A model generated the notes under the pieces. It was not told where the DNA came from and did no database searches. It was given only the letters and a program-made list of their open reading frames with translations. Made by a program: the position numbers and the translations under genes. Shown in pieces: positions 37,747 through 48,209 of a DNA stretch of 64,000 nt. Each line of letters starts with the position of its first letter. The stretch's first letter is position 1. The stretch is from Paracoccus marinus. GTDB taxonomy: Bacteria; Pseudomonadota; Alphaproteobacteria; Rhodobacterales; Rhodobacteraceae. The stretch lies in the NCBI RefSeq assembly GCF_007018965.1, contig NZ_VJYZ01000033.1:496001-560000 (forward strand), written 5' to 3'.

Positions 37747-38622
37747 ATGGAAATGGGTTCCGAACGAGCCGAAGCCGCCCTGTGGTTCCGCGAACTGCGC
37801 GACCGGATCGTGGCCGCGTTCGAGGGGTTGGAGGACTGCGCCGCAGGCTTGGTCCCCGCCGGCCGGTTCCAGGTTTCGCAGACGCGCCGCGACGGCGGCA
37901 CTGCGGGTGGCGAAGGCGGCGGCGGGATCATGTCGGTCCTGCGCGGCGGCCGCGTGTTCGAGAAGGTCGGCGTGAACTGGTCCGAGGTGCATGGCACGCT
38001 GGGGTCGCGCGCGCAGTCCGCCATGGCCGCGCGCGGCGTGCCCGGGATGGCGGACGACCCGCGTTTCTGGGCGTCGGGCATCAGCCTTGTCGCCCACATG
38101 CAGAACCCGCACGCGCCAGCGGTCCACATGAACACGCGGATGTTCTGGACACCCGGCGCCTGGTGGTTCGGCGGCGGGTCGGACCTGAATCCCTGCATCG
38201 AATACGAAGGGGACACCGCGCATTTCCACGACACGCTGCGGGCCGCCTGCGCGCCCCACGGCGTCGATTACTACGACCGCTTCAAGGCGTGGGCGGACGA
38301 GTATTTCTTCATCCCCCATCGCGGCCGCGCGCGGGGCGTGGGTGGCATCTTCTACGATGACCTGAACACGGGCGACTGGGCGGCGGACTTCGCCTTTACC
38401 CGCGCCGTGGGCGAGGCGTTCCTGCCCGCGTTCCTGCCGCTCGCCGAACAGCGCGCAAGCCAGCCGTGGACGGACGGCGACCGCGACGCGCAGTTGGTCC
38501 ACCGGGGCCTTTATGCCGAATACAACCTGGTCTACGACCGGGGCACGAAGTTCGGGCTGGAAACCGGCCACAACGCCGACGCGGTGCTGATGAGCCTGCC
38601 GCCGCTTGCGAAGTGGGTCTGA
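37747..38622 (+). CDS. hemF: Oxygen-dependent coproporphyrinogen III oxidase
   Basis: HemF converts coproporphyrinogen III to protoporphyrinogen IX with O2, a late heme step. Signatures are GGGIMSVLRGG, HMNTRMFWTPGAWWFGGG and the conserved YAEYNLVYDRGTKFGLETGH. The protein has 291 residues, a usual size. GAAAGGA lies before the ATG at 37747. hemE and hemC lie within 3 kb, so three heme genes cluster here, though on different transcripts. Confidence 0.96.
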   Translation: MEMGSERAEAALWFRELRDRIVAAFEGLEDCAAGLVPAGRFQVSQTRRDGGTAGGEGGGGIMSVLRGGRVFEKVGVNWSEVHGTLGSRAQSAMAARGVPGMADDPRFWASGISLVAHMQNPHAPAVHMNTRMFWTPGAWWFGGGSDLNPCIEYEGDTAHFHDTLRAACAPHGVDYYDRFKAWADEYFFIPHRGRARGVGGIFYDDLNTGDWAADFAFTRAVGEAFLPAFLPLAEQRASQPWTDGDRDAQLVHRGLYAEYNLVYDRGTKFGLETGHNADAVLMSLPPLAKWV

Positions 38623-38629
38623 CCGGGAC

Positions 38630-39499
38630 CTAGCGCGCGGTCCACAAGAGCCAGCCCACACCCGCGACGATCAGCGCCATGCCGGCGAACTGGCGTGGGC
38701 CCAACGCCTCGGCCCGCCTGCGCGACACGGCGGCGGCGAAGGCGACCTCGACCAGCGCCAGCGTGCGGACGTTGGCCGCGGGCGCGAGGGCGAAGGCCAT
38801 GAACCAGAACTGCGACGCCAGCGCGCCCAGGAACCCCGCGCCCAGCGACTGCCGCCACGCCCCGGCCATGCCCCGCAGCGCCGCGCGGTCGCGAAGGCCG
38901 AGCCATGCCCCCACCATCGCCGTCTGCATCGCCAGCGACAGGACCAGGATGGTGGTCGCCCGCACGACCGGACTGCCATGCCCCAGCGCAAGGACGGCGC
39001 CGCGAAACCCGATCGCCGACACTCCGAACAAGGCGCCCGCCAGAACGGCGATCAGGATGGGAGCCGCGCCCGCGCGCCGCCATGCGACCCCCGACATGAC
39101 GAGAACGCCGATGGTCGCCACGACAATCGCGGCCAGCCGCGCGGGCGTCAGCGCCTCGCCCAGCAGCACGGCGGCCATGATCGCCAGCGTCACCGGCTCG
39201 GTCTTGATGAGCGCGGTCGCGACCGCGAAGCCGCGCCGGCGCATGGCCGCAAGCATCAGCGCGGTCGCGGCGATCTGCGCCACCGCGCCCACGGCCGCGT
39301 AGCCCACGGCGGTTCCGCCGGGGCGCGGCACGGGACCCGTCATCGCCAGCACGCCCAGGAACAGCAGCGCGAACGGCAGGCCGAACAGGAACCGCACGCC
39401 GGTCGCGCCCATGGTTCCGATCCGGCTCGTCAGGTCGGCCTGCGCCGCGTTGCGCATCGTCTGCGCCATCGCGGCGATCAGCGTGGCCGCGATCCACAT
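38630..39499 (-). CDS. EamA/DMT-family transporter
   Basis: This 289-residue membrane protein has about ten hydrophobic helices in two EamA repeats. Typical segments are TALIKTEPVTLAIMAAVLLGEALT and ANVRTLALVEVAFAA, given in part. The substrate is unknown. It starts four bases after the hemE stop, so it is cotranscribed with hemE. Its end nearly touches the convergent hemF stop. Confidence 0.83.
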   Translation of the reverse strand: MWIAATLIAAMAQTMRNAAQADLTSRIGTMGATGVRFLFGLPFALLFLGVLAMTGPVPRPGGTAVGYAAVGAVAQIAATALMLAAMRRRGFAVATALIKTEPVTLAIMAAVLLGEALTPARLAAIVVATIGVLVMSGVAWRRAGAAPILIAVLAGALFGVSAIGFRGAVLALGHGSPVVRATTILVLSLAMQTAMVGAWLGLRDRAALRGMAGAWRQSLGAGFLGALASQFWFMAFALAPAANVRTLALVEVAFAAAVSRRRAEALGPRQFAGMALIVAGVGWLLWTAR

Positions 39500-39503
39500 G
39501 CGT

Positions 39504-40571
39504 TCAGCGCCGCTCGCGCACCGTGCGGACCATCAGCGCGACGTTTTCGGGGTCGGCGTCCGGGGTGATCCCATGGCCCAGGTTGAAGATGTGCGGCCCG
39601 CTTGAGAACGCCGCGACGATCCGCCGCGTCTCGTCCACCAGCGCCTGCCCGCCCGTCACCATGTGGTGCGGCGCGAGGTTCCCCTGCACGCAACCGTAAC
39701 GCTGCACGTTCCGCGCGGCCCAGGTCGCGTCGACCGAGTTGTCCAGCGCCACGCAGTCGGCCCCCGTCGCGCGGGCAAAGCCGCTGTAGCGCGGCCCCGC
39801 CTCGCGCGGGAACGCGATGACGGGGATGCCGGGATGGCGGGCTTTCAGCGCCGCGATGATCCGGGTCGCGGGGGCGACGGCGAAGGCGTCGAAGTCCGGC
39901 CCGCGCAGGCTGCCGGCCCAGCTGTCGAACAGCTTCACGACCTCGGCCCCGGCCTCGATCTGGGCCGAGAGGTATTCGATGGTGGCGTCGGTGATCCGGT
40001 CGATCAGTGCCGCGAAGGTCGGGCGGTCGGCCTCCATCAACGCGTGCGCGGGTGCCTGGTCCTTGGTGCCGCGCCCCGCGATCATGTAGGTGGCGACGGT
40101 CCAGGGCGCGCCGGCAAAGCCGATCAGCGTGGTCTCGTCGGGAAGTTCGCGGCGCAGGATGCGGACGGTTTCGTAGATCGGTCCGAGGGTGTCGTGGACG
40201 GCGTCCGCGGGCTTCAGTGCGGCGATCTCGGCCGGGGTGGTCGCGGTCGACAGGCGCGGCCCCTCGCCGGTGACGAACCACAGGTCGAGCCCCAGCGCCT
40301 GCGGCACCAGCAGGATGTCGGCGAACAGGATCGCCGCGTCGAAGCCGTAGCGGCGGATCGGCTGCAGCGTGACCTCGGCCGCGAGGTCGGGGTTGTAGCA
40401 CAGCGACAGGAAGTCGCCCGCCTGCGCCCGAGTCGCGCGGTATTCGGGCAGGTAGCGGCCCGCTTGCCGCATCATCCAGACCGGCGGCACGGGCAGCGTC
40501 TCGCCGGCGAGCGCGCGCAGGATCGTCTTGGTCGGGCGGGATGGCGCCCCGGCGTCGTTCGTGATGTCCAT
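39504..40571 (-). CDS. hemE: Uroporphyrinogen decarboxylase
   Basis: HemE removes four carboxyl groups from uroporphyrinogen III to give coproporphyrinogen III. The 355-residue protein has the N-terminal signature [17 protein letters not shown] and the second signature [33 protein letters not shown] is the C-terminal hallmark. It is divergent from hemC, with 61 bases between the starts holding both promoters. The EamA gene follows in the same transcript. Confidence 0.97.
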   Translation of the reverse strand: MDITNDAGAPSRPTKTILRALAGETLPVPPVWMMRQAGRYLPEYRATRAQAGDFLSLCYNPDLAAEVTLQPIRRYGFDAAILFADILLVPQALGLDLWFVTGEGPRLSTATTPAEIAALKPADAVHDTLGPIYETVRILRRELPDETTLIGFAGAPWTVATYMIAGRGTKDQAPAHALMEADRPTFAALIDRITDATIEYLSAQIEAGAEVVKLFDSWAGSLRGPDFDAFAVAPATRIIAALKARHPGIPVIAFPREAGPRYSGFARATGADCVALDNSVDATWAARNVQRYGCVQGNLAPHHMVTGGQALVDETRRIVAAFSSGPHIFNLGHGITPDADPENVALMVRTVRERR

Positions 40572-40632
40572 GGCCCTTCATCGCGACGCCCGCCCGGTTG
40601 TCAAGCCGCGCCCGCGGGCGTAACCGGGGCCG

Positions 40633-41613
40633 ATGACCGCCTCTTTCCCCGACCTTTCCCGCCCGCTCCGCATCGGCACGCGCGGCTCGGCCCTTGCGCT
40701 CGCGCAGGCGCACGAGACGCGCGACCGGCTTATGGCCGCCCACGGGCTGGCCGAGAATGCGTTCCGCATCGTCGTCATCAAGACGACCGGCGACCGCATC
40801 ACCGACCGCCCGCTGAAGGACATCGGCGGCAAGGGCCTGTTCACGCGCGAGATCGAGGACGCGCTGCTCGACGGCGAGATCGATCTGGCGGTGCATTCGA
40901 TGAAGGACATGCCGGTCCTGCAGCCGGACGGGCTGGTGATCGACTGCTACCTGCCGCGAGAGGACCCGCGCGACGCCTTTGTCAGCCGCCGCTACGGATC
41001 GATCGCCGAGATGCCGGCGGGTTCCCGGGTCGGATCGTCGAGCCTGCGCCGCCGCGCGCAGCTGATCCATGCCCGCCCGGATCTCGAGGTGGTCGAGTTC
41101 CGGGGGAACGTGCAGACGCGGCTGCGCAAGCTGGACGACGGGGTGGCGGACGCCACGTTCCTTGCGATGGCGGGGCTGTCGCGGCTGGGGATGACCGGGA
41201 TTGCGCGCCCGATCGAGGTGAGCGAGATGCTGCCCGCCATCGCCCAGGGCGCGATCGGGATCGAGCGTCGGGCCGACGACGCGATCGCCGCGGCGCTGGT
41301 CGCGGCGGTGGCCGACCTTCCGACCGCCCTGCGGGTCGGGGCCGAGCGCGCCTTTCTGGCCCGCCTGGACGGGTCGTGCGACACGCCCATCGCGGGCCTG
41401 GCCGAATTGGAAGGCAACGGGACCCTGCGGCTGCGCGGGCAGATCCTGCTGCCGGACGGGTCGCTGTGCCTGTCGGGGGAACGCGAGGGTCGCGCGGGCG
41501 ACGGACCCGCCATGGGGATCGACCTGGCCGACGACCTGCTGCACCGGGCGCCGCCCGCGTTCTTCGAGCTGACGGGGATCAGTGCGGACCGGGGCTCGCC
41601 GCCGACGGTGTGA
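40633..41613 (+). CDS. hemC: Hydroxymethylbilane synthase (porphobilinogen deaminase)
   Basis: HemC joins four porphobilinogen units into hydroxymethylbilane. The dipyrromethane cofactor attaches to Cys249 in LDGSCDTPIAG. The N-terminal IGTRGSALALAQA and catalytic VHSMKDMP are present. The protein has 326 residues, slightly longer than E. coli. hemD often follows hemC in other bacteria, but here a 570-base gene-free stretch follows. Confidence 0.96.
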   Translation: MTASFPDLSRPLRIGTRGSALALAQAHETRDRLMAAHGLAENAFRIVVIKTTGDRITDRPLKDIGGKGLFTREIEDALLDGEIDLAVHSMKDMPVLQPDGLVIDCYLPREDPRDAFVSRRYGSIAEMPAGSRVGSSSLRRRAQLIHARPDLEVVEFRGNVQTRLRKLDDGVADATFLAMAGLSRLGMTGIARPIEVSEMLPAIAQGAIGIERRADDAIAAALVAAVADLPTALRVGAERAFLARLDGSCDTPIAGLAELEGNGTLRLRGQILLPDGSLCLSGEREGRAGDGPAMGIDLADDLLHRAPPAFFELTGISADRGSPPTV

Positions 41614-42183
41614 GGGGGTGCGATGCCGGGCGGGCGGCCTGAATGCGGGCAGGTTCGGGAGGTTTGCGCGATTTTGGTAACCGGAACCGGCGGCTGGGTT
41701 GGTGACCGAAGGATCCGGGGACTGAGCTGGTAGGCAGACCAACGCGAACGACCGAAGTGCGTGGGGCCGTCACCTTCACCCGTCGGACTGGCGGTCACAT
41801 CGGAACGCGACGCGTAAGCCGACTGATGAGCGGATCGCCCTAGCGGCCAGATCGCCGCTTCGGCTGACGAGCATACCGCCGCTTCGGCTGACGAGGATAT
41901 TGCCGACTACCTCGGACGTTGAGGTTGCAATAACAACGGAACGTTTCGTTTGTTCGGCGAGCGAACGCACCGGGCAGTCTTAGGCAAGAACGCAACGCCT
42001 GACTTCCCGGTCGCGTCGAGGAAAACCTTGCGAGCCACGCCATCAAGCACAGACGAGTGACGGAAACCCGCGACAGGCGCACGGGGACCGCATACCCCGT
42101 GTCGCGAAAATCTGCCCTAGGATCGTGCCTGCCTCCGCTCCCCAGTTGCCGGCAGCGCCAAGCACCACGCCGTGCGCTTCCAT
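41614..42183. other. Gene-free stretch between hemC and lexA
   Basis: These 570 bases hold no convincing gene. The part from about 41770 to 42120 is visibly less GC-rich and its codons do not look like the neighbours. It contains a short direct repeat at 41853-41895. It lies where the leftward lexA transcript ends. It may be the scar of a rearrangement or a decayed gene. Confidence 0.5.
41853..41895. repeat. Two 19-bp direct repeats, period 24
   Basis: CGCCGCTTCGGCTGACGAG occurs at 41853-41871 and again at 41877-41895. The spacing of 24 bases would keep reading frame if the region was once coding. Confidence 0.8.
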
Positions 42184-42990
42184 TCAGTAGCTGCGGATCA
42201 GCCCCACCAGCCGGCCCTGCAGGCGGACCTTGTCTTCCGGCAGGACGCGGGTTTCGTACGCGGGGTTCGCGGCTTCCAGCGCGATCATGCCGGCGCGGCG
42301 GCGATAGCGTTTCAGCGTCGCCTCGGACCCTTCGACCAGCGCCACCACGATGTCGCCGTTGTCGGCGTGGTCTTGTTCGCGGATCACCACAACGTCGCCG
42401 TCGTTGATGCCGGCGTCGATCATCGAATCCCCCCGCACCTCCAGCGCATAGTGATGTTCGCGCCCCGACAGCATCGAGCTGGGAACGGCGATGTGGTGCG
42501 ACACCTCGGAAATCGCCTCGATCGGCACACCCGCCGCGATCCGGCCCATGACCGGCAGTTCTGTCGCGGGGCTGTCGACGATGGTGCGGGCACCGCGAGG
42601 CATCGCCGGGCGGAAGCTCGCGCCCCGTTCCTGTCCCCGCGCCGGGCGGTCGCCGTCGATCACCTGCGGGGTGAACCCCGCGCTCCCGTCGGCGCCCCCG
42701 ACAGGCGCATCGGCCCGCTGTGCCTGCGTGCCGTCCGCATCGGGCCAGCCGCCGGCGCGCGCACCGCCGCGAAGGTTTTCGGGCAGCCGCACGATTTCCA
42801 GCGCCCGCGCGCGATGCGGCAGGCGGCGGATGAAGCCGCGTTCCTCGAGCGCCGTCACCAGGCGGTGGATGCCCGACTTGGACCGCAGGTCCAGCGCCAG
42901 TTTCATTTCGTCGAAGGACGGGGGAACGCCGTCGCGCGCCATCCGCGCCTGGATGAATTCGAGCAGCTGGATCTGTTTGCGCGTCAGCAT
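42184..42990 (-). CDS. lexA: SOS repressor LexA
   Basis: LexA represses DNA-repair genes until RecA triggers its self-cleavage. The winged-helix domain covers residues 1-70 ([20 protein letters not shown]). The cleavage site is Ala153-Gly154 (IAAGVP). Catalytic residues are Ser189 (RGDSMIDAG) and Lys227 (ATLKRY). The linker between the domains (about residues 72-145) is long, giving 268 residues against about 200 in E. coli. It has its own promoter with an SOS box, so it is autoregulated, although it lies downstream of moeA. Confidence 0.97.
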   Translation of the reverse strand: MLTRKQIQLLEFIQARMARDGVPPSFDEMKLALDLRSKSGIHRLVTALEERGFIRRLPHRARALEIVRLPENLRGGARAGGWPDADGTQAQRADAPVGGADGSAGFTPQVIDGDRPARGQERGASFRPAMPRGARTIVDSPATELPVMGRIAAGVPIEAISEVSHHIAVPSSMLSGREHHYALEVRGDSMIDAGINDGDVVVIREQDHADNGDIVVALVEGSEATLKRYRRRAGMIALEAANPAYETRVLPEDKVRLQGRLVGLIRSY

Positions 42991-43027
42991 GGTCGGCCGC
43001 CTGTCCTTGGGGTCGTAAAGAAGCGAT

Positions 43028-43042
43028 GTTCAAGGATTGTTC
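43028..43042. promoter_or_regulatory. SOS box (LexA operator) of lexA
   Basis: GTTC at 43028-43031 and GTTC at 43039-43042 are 7 bases apart, the exact alphaproteobacterial SOS box GTTC-N7-GTTC. It overlaps the lexA -10 element. Confidence 0.9.
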
Positions 43043-43067
43043 TAGTCGCAATCCCCTGTTCGGTCAA
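43039..43067 (-). promoter_or_regulatory. Promoter of lexA
   Basis: On the leftward strand TTGACC (43067-43062) and TAGAAC (43044-43039) are 17 bases apart. The -10 element shares bases with the SOS box, so bound LexA would block RNA polymerase. Confidence 0.7.
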
Positions 43068-43095
43068 CGGCTAAGCTGATTCGCTGAAGATTTGG

Positions 43096-44292
43096 TTAAG
43101 GGCAGTCAAGCGGAATGAACGCGACCCGCTCACCTTTACGCCGCGCCGGATCGCCGGGCGGCCGCACCAGCAGCGCCTGCGCGTTCGCCATCAGCGTCAG
43201 ACGGGCCGAGTCCTGGTCGGCGAAGGGCGTCACGACCGTACCCTCCGGCCCGTGTTCGACGATGGCGCGCAGGTAATGTGCGCGCTCCCCCTCGGTCGGC
43301 AGGTCGCGGCCAAGCGTGCCGTGGCGCAGCGCGTGCCCGGCCCATGCCCCCTGCATCCGGCGGATCAGCGGCTGCAGGAACAGGATCGCGCAGACGGTCG
43401 CCGAAACCGGGTTGCCCGGCAGCCCCAGCAGGACCGATCCGCCCAGGCGGCCCGCCATCAGCGGTTTTCCCGGCCGCATCCGCACCTTGTAGAAGGACTG
43501 GTCGACCCCCATCCCGGCCGCCACCCGCCCGATCAGGTCATGGTCGCCAACCGACGCGCCGCCGATCGTCACGATCACGTCGGCATCGGCCGCGTCCGAC
43601 AGGATCGCGCGCAGGCTGTCCTCGGTATCGCGGGCAAGGGGCATGATCCGCGCTTCGCCCCCCGCCTGCGTGGCGAGCGCGGCCACGGTCAGGTCGTTGG
43701 AGCTGATGATCTGCCCCTCGCCGGGCGGGGTGCCGGGGCGCACCAGCTCGTCGCCGCCCGCCACGATCGCGACGGTGGGGGCGCGGGCCACGGTCAGCCG
43801 GGGCACGTTCATCGCGGCCAGCAGGCCAAGATCGGCGGGCCCGATCCGGCGCCCGGCTTGCACGACGTCGCCTTGCAAAAAGTCGCTGCCGCGCGGGCGG
43901 ATGTGCGGGCCCGTCGCGCCCGGCTGGACCGTGATCGCGTCGCCGTCGCGGGTCACATGTTCCTGCATCACAACCCGGTCGTATCCGGGCGGCACCGGCG
44001 CGCCGGTGAAGATGCGGACGGCGGTGCCGGGGGCGGCCTGCCCCGGCCAGCCACGGCCCGCCGCGGCTTCGCCGACGATTTGCAGCGGCCCGGACGGGTT
44101 CCCGTCGCGCAGGTCGGCCCCCCGCAGCGCGTAGCCGTCCATTGCCGCCGCGTCGAAAGGCGGCTGCGTCATCCGCGACACGGCCGGTTCCAGCAGCACC
44201 CGGCCAAGCGCGTCCGACAGGTCGATATCCTCGGCCACGGGCGCAGGGGCGAGCGCCAGCACCCGTGCCAACGCCTCGTCAACGTCGATCAC
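43096..44292 (-). CDS. moeA: Molybdopterin molybdenumtransferase
   Basis: MoeA inserts molybdate into adenylylated molybdopterin in the last step of cofactor synthesis. The 398-residue protein has [14 protein letters not shown] near the N-terminus and the MoCF motif [23 protein letters not shown] and GLPGNPVSA follow. It overlaps moaC by four bases. This is the fifth link in a chain of overlapping leftward genes that begins with trpG. Confidence 0.96.
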   Translation of the reverse strand: MIDVDEALARVLALAPAPVAEDIDLSDALGRVLLEPAVSRMTQPPFDAAAMDGYALRGADLRDGNPSGPLQIVGEAAAGRGWPGQAAPGTAVRIFTGAPVPPGYDRVVMQEHVTRDGDAITVQPGATGPHIRPRGSDFLQGDVVQAGRRIGPADLGLLAAMNVPRLTVARAPTVAIVAGGDELVRPGTPPGEGQIISSNDLTVAALATQAGGEARIMPLARDTEDSLRAILSDAADADVIVTIGGASVGDHDLIGRVAAGMGVDQSFYKVRMRPGKPLMAGRLGGSVLLGLPGNPVSATVCAILFLQPLIRRMQGAWAGHALRHGTLGRDLPTEGERAHYLRAIVEHGPEGTVVTPFADQDSARLTLMANAQALLVRPPGDPARRKGERVAFIPLDCP

Positions 44293-44801
44293 TGGCGCGG
44301 CTCCGGGGCCGTTTCGCCGGGCGCAACGTCGGTCGCCGCCGAAAAATCGCCGGACTTGCCGCCGGTCTTCGACAGCAGCCGCACGCCCTCGATCCGCATG
44401 TCCTTCTGCGCCGCCTTCAGCATGTCATAGACGGTCAGTGCGGCGACGGTCGCGGCGGTCAGCGCCTCCATCTCCACCCCGGTCTTGCCGGTGGTGCGGG
44501 CGGTCGCGGTGATGCGGATGCCCGGCAGGCGCGGGTCGGCGGCAAGGTCGAGCGCGACCCGGTCGAGGGGCAGGGGATGGCACAGCGGGATCAGGTCGGC
44601 GGTGCGCTTGGCGCCCATGATCCCGGCCAGCCGCGCCACGCCCATGACGTCGCCCTTGGCCGCGCCGCCCTGCGCGAGCGCCAGCGTATCGGCGGACATC
44701 AGCACCAGCGCCTCGGCCACCGCCTCGCGCGCGGTCGGGGCTTTGCCGGACACGTCCACCATGTGCGCCTGCCCGGCTGCGTCGAAGTGGGTCAGCGTCA
44801 T
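44289..44801 (-). CDS. moaC: Cyclic pyranopterin monophosphate synthase
   Basis: MoaC, with MoaA, makes cyclic pyranopterin from GTP in molybdenum cofactor synthesis. The 170-residue protein has [15 protein letters not shown], the conserved [13 protein letters not shown] and [19 protein letters not shown]. The last 20 residues are a variable tail. It overlaps trpC upstream and moeA downstream, by four bases each. Confidence 0.96.
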   Translation of the reverse strand: MTLTHFDAAGQAHMVDVSGKAPTAREAVAEALVLMSADTLALAQGGAAKGDVMGVARLAGIMGAKRTADLIPLCHPLPLDRVALDLAADPRLPGIRITATARTTGKTGVEMEALTAATVAALTVYDMLKAAQKDMRIEGVRLLSKTGGKSGDFSAATDVAPGETAPEPRQ

Positions 44802-45601
44802 GGCCGGTCTGCCGGAGCGGCGCCGAGGATCTCGCGGGTCGCGCTCGCGACGTCGTCCTGCCGCATCAGGCTTTCGCCGATGAGGAAGCGGCGCACGCCC
44901 GCGTCCACCATCCGCCCCACGTCGGCCGCTGTGAAAAGGCCGCTTTCGCACACCGCGTCGCGCCCGTCAGGCACACGTGGCGCCAGCTCCAGCGTCGTCT
45001 CAAGGTCCACGTCGAACGTCTTGAGATTGCGATTGTTTATTCCAATCAACGAGGATTTCAGCCGCAGCGCGCGGTCGAGTTCGCCCGCGTCATGCACCTC
45101 GATCAGCGCGTCCATCCCCCAGTGCAGGGCGGCATCCTCAAGCTCGGCGGCAAGGGTGTCATCGACCGACGCCATGATGATGAGGATGCAGTCGGCGCCC
45201 CAGGCCCGCGCCTCGGCGACCTGGTAGGGGTCGTGCAGGAAATCCTTTCGCAGCACCGGCAGGTCGCAGGCGGCGCGGGCGGCGATCAGGAACCCGGGAT
45301 CGCCCTGAAAGCTCGGGCCGTCGGTCAGGATGGACAGGCAGGCCGCGCCGCCGTCCTGATAGGCGCGGGCCAGCGCAGGCGGATCGAAGTCGGGGCGGAT
45401 CAGGCCCTTGGACGGGCTCGCCTTCTTGATCTCGGCGATCAGCGCCGGGCCGGTCGCGGCGGCGCGGGTCAGCGCGGCGGCAAAGCCGCGCACCGGCGGC
45501 GCGGCGCGGGCCGCATCCTCGACGACGGCAAGCGGCCGGGCGGCCTTCGCCTCGGCGATTTCCTGAAGCTTGTAGGCCTTGATGCGGTCGAGGATGTTCA
45601 T
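44798..45601 (-). CDS. trpC: Indole-3-glycerol-phosphate synthase
   Basis: TrpC closes the indole ring in tryptophan synthesis. The 267-residue TIM barrel has [20 protein letters not shown] (catalytic Lys residues), [14 protein letters not shown] and the late phosphate loop [12 protein letters not shown]. It is a single-function enzyme with no trpF fused. Its start overlaps the ung stop by four bases instead of the usual trpD, so a repair gene sits inside the trp chain. Confidence 0.96.
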   Translation of the reverse strand: MNILDRIKAYKLQEIAEAKAARPLAVVEDAARAAPPVRGFAAALTRAAATGPALIAEIKKASPSKGLIRPDFDPPALARAYQDGGAACLSILTDGPSFQGDPGFLIAARAACDLPVLRKDFLHDPYQVAEARAWGADCILIIMASVDDTLAAELEDAALHWGMDALIEVHDAGELDRALRLKSSLIGINNRNLKTFDVDLETTLELAPRVPDGRDAVCESGLFTAADVGRMVDAGVRRFLIGESLMRQDDVASATREILGAAPADRP

Positions 45602-46319
45602 GCGCCGGTGATAGCCGCGCGCGGGTCCGTTTCGCAACCGCCCCCTGCTCCGGTTGTGGCCCCCGTCCAGTCGATCGGCGTCCGCCCTTGCGACCGCAGC
45701 CAGTCGTTGGCGCGGCTGAACGGGCGCGAGCCGAAGAAGCCGCGCCGGGCCGACAGGGGCGAGGGGTGGGCCGACGCGATCACCAGATCCTGCGGCCGTG
45801 GCAGCCCCTCGGCCGCCGCCTGCGCGTGCCCGCCCCACAGCATGAAGGCGAGCGGGCCGTGGCGCTGCGCCTCGGTAATTGCCTGCCGCGCTAGCGCGTC
45901 CCAGCCCCAGCGCGCGTGCTTGCCCGCGCCGCCCGGCGGCACCGACAGCGATGTGTTGAGCATCAGCACCCCCTGCCGCGCCCAGTGCGACAGGTCGCCC
46001 GCCAGGGGCGCGGCACCCGTATCGGCCCTGAGTTCGGCCATGATGTTGGCAAGCGATCGCGGCAGGGGCACGCCCGCGTTGACCGAAAAGGCAAGGCCGT
46101 TCGCGTGGCCCGGCGTGGGGTAGGGATCCTGGCCCAGGATCACGACGCGCACCCGGTCCGGCGGCACGGCGTCGAGCGCGGCGAAGACATGGGCCGGGCC
46201 GGGCAGCCAGTCGGACGCGGACAGGCGGTCGCGGATCGCGGGCCATCCTTGCGCGAAAAACGGAAGCTGCTCCCAGGCAGGCGGCACGACGGCGGCTCCG
46301 GCAGGCGGCATCTGTCCGC

Positions 46320-46323
<4 letters not shown>
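45598..46323 (-). CDS. ung: Uracil-DNA glycosylase
   Basis: Ung removes uracil from DNA. The 241-residue family 1 enzyme has the water-activating loop [17 protein letters not shown] (Asp66) and the DNA-intercalating loop [14 protein letters not shown]. The gene lies between trpD and trpC with four-base overlaps on both sides. It therefore depends on trp operon expression in this organism, which is unusual for a repair enzyme. Confidence 0.96.
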
Positions 46324-47347
<1,024 letters not shown>

Positions 47348-47351
<4 letters not shown>

Positions 47352-48058
47352 GCGGCGGCCACGCCGGCGGCCACGGGGGCGGCCACGGGGGCGGCCGCGC
47401 GGGGGGCTGCGCGGGGGGCTGCGCCGTCCACGCAGCGGCGCAGGAAGTTCTCGATCATCGCATGCCCGTGGTCCGAGCGGATGCTTTCGGGATGGAACTG
47501 CACCCCCTCGATCGGAAGGGTGCGGTGCGCCAGCCCCATGATCGTGCCGTCGCCCGCCGTGGCCGTGATCCGCAGCGCGTCCGGCAGGCTGTCGGGGCAG
47601 ACGGTCAGCGAATGGTAGCGCGTAGCCCGCAGGGGCGAGGGCAGCCCCGCGAACAGCCCGGTCCCGTCGTGGGTGACGTCATCGACCTTGCCGTGCAGCA
47701 CCCGCGCCGCGCGGACGATCCGGCCCCCGAACGCCTCGCCGATGGCTTGGTGGCCCAGGCAGACGCCCAGCACCGGCACGCCCGCGTCGGCGGCGCGGCG
47801 GACCAGCGGCACGATGATCCCGGCCTGACCGGGCGCGCAGGGGCCGGGCGAGACGACGATGCCCGCCGCGCCACGCGCCAGCGCCTCGTCCACCGTGAGC
47901 TGGTCGTTGCGGACGACCTCGACCTGCGCGCCCGCCTCGCCCAGGTAGTGGACGAGGTTCCAGGTGAAGCTGTCGTAGTTGTCCACCATCAGGATCCGGG
48001 GCGAGCCGGCGACAGCGGGAGAGGACGGCGGCAGTTGGATCGGGCTGGGGTCCGGCAT
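47348..48058 (-). CDS. trpG: Anthranilate synthase glutamine amidotransferase subunit
   Basis: TrpG supplies ammonia from glutamine to TrpE. The class I amidotransferase triad is visible: Cys100 in [15 protein letters not shown] and the His-Glu pair in GVQFHPES. The 236-residue protein is longer than usual because of about 20 extra residues at the N-terminus and an Ala/Pro/Arg tail from tandem 12-base units at 47348-47420. It heads the leftward chain. Its partner trpE lies 4.3 kb away on the other strand. Confidence 0.95.
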
Positions 48059-48209
48059 GGGGGTGGCTCCGCTTGAACGGTCGGGTATAGATGGGCCAAA
48101 GCCCCGCCCGGAGCAAGGTGGGAGCAAGGTGAGAGCAAGGCGGGAGCAGGGCTGGCACGCGGCCGGTGCGGTGCGGCGGGTCGGCCCGGCAGGGGCGGAA
48201 GCGGGGGAC

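Noticed and set aside
40572..40632. FnrL site (TTGAT-N4-ATCAA) between hemE and hemC
   Set aside because: Heme genes in this order are often FnrL-controlled, but no matching palindrome is present in these 61 bases.
41853..41895. CRISPR array
   Set aside because: Only two 19-bp units with a 5-base spacer occur. There is no array and no cas gene in the window.
48110..48152. Tandem 11-bp units as an iteron origin or regulator array
   Set aside because: About four imperfect GGAGCAAGGTG-like units occur, but with no replication gene nearby they look like simple slippage repeats.
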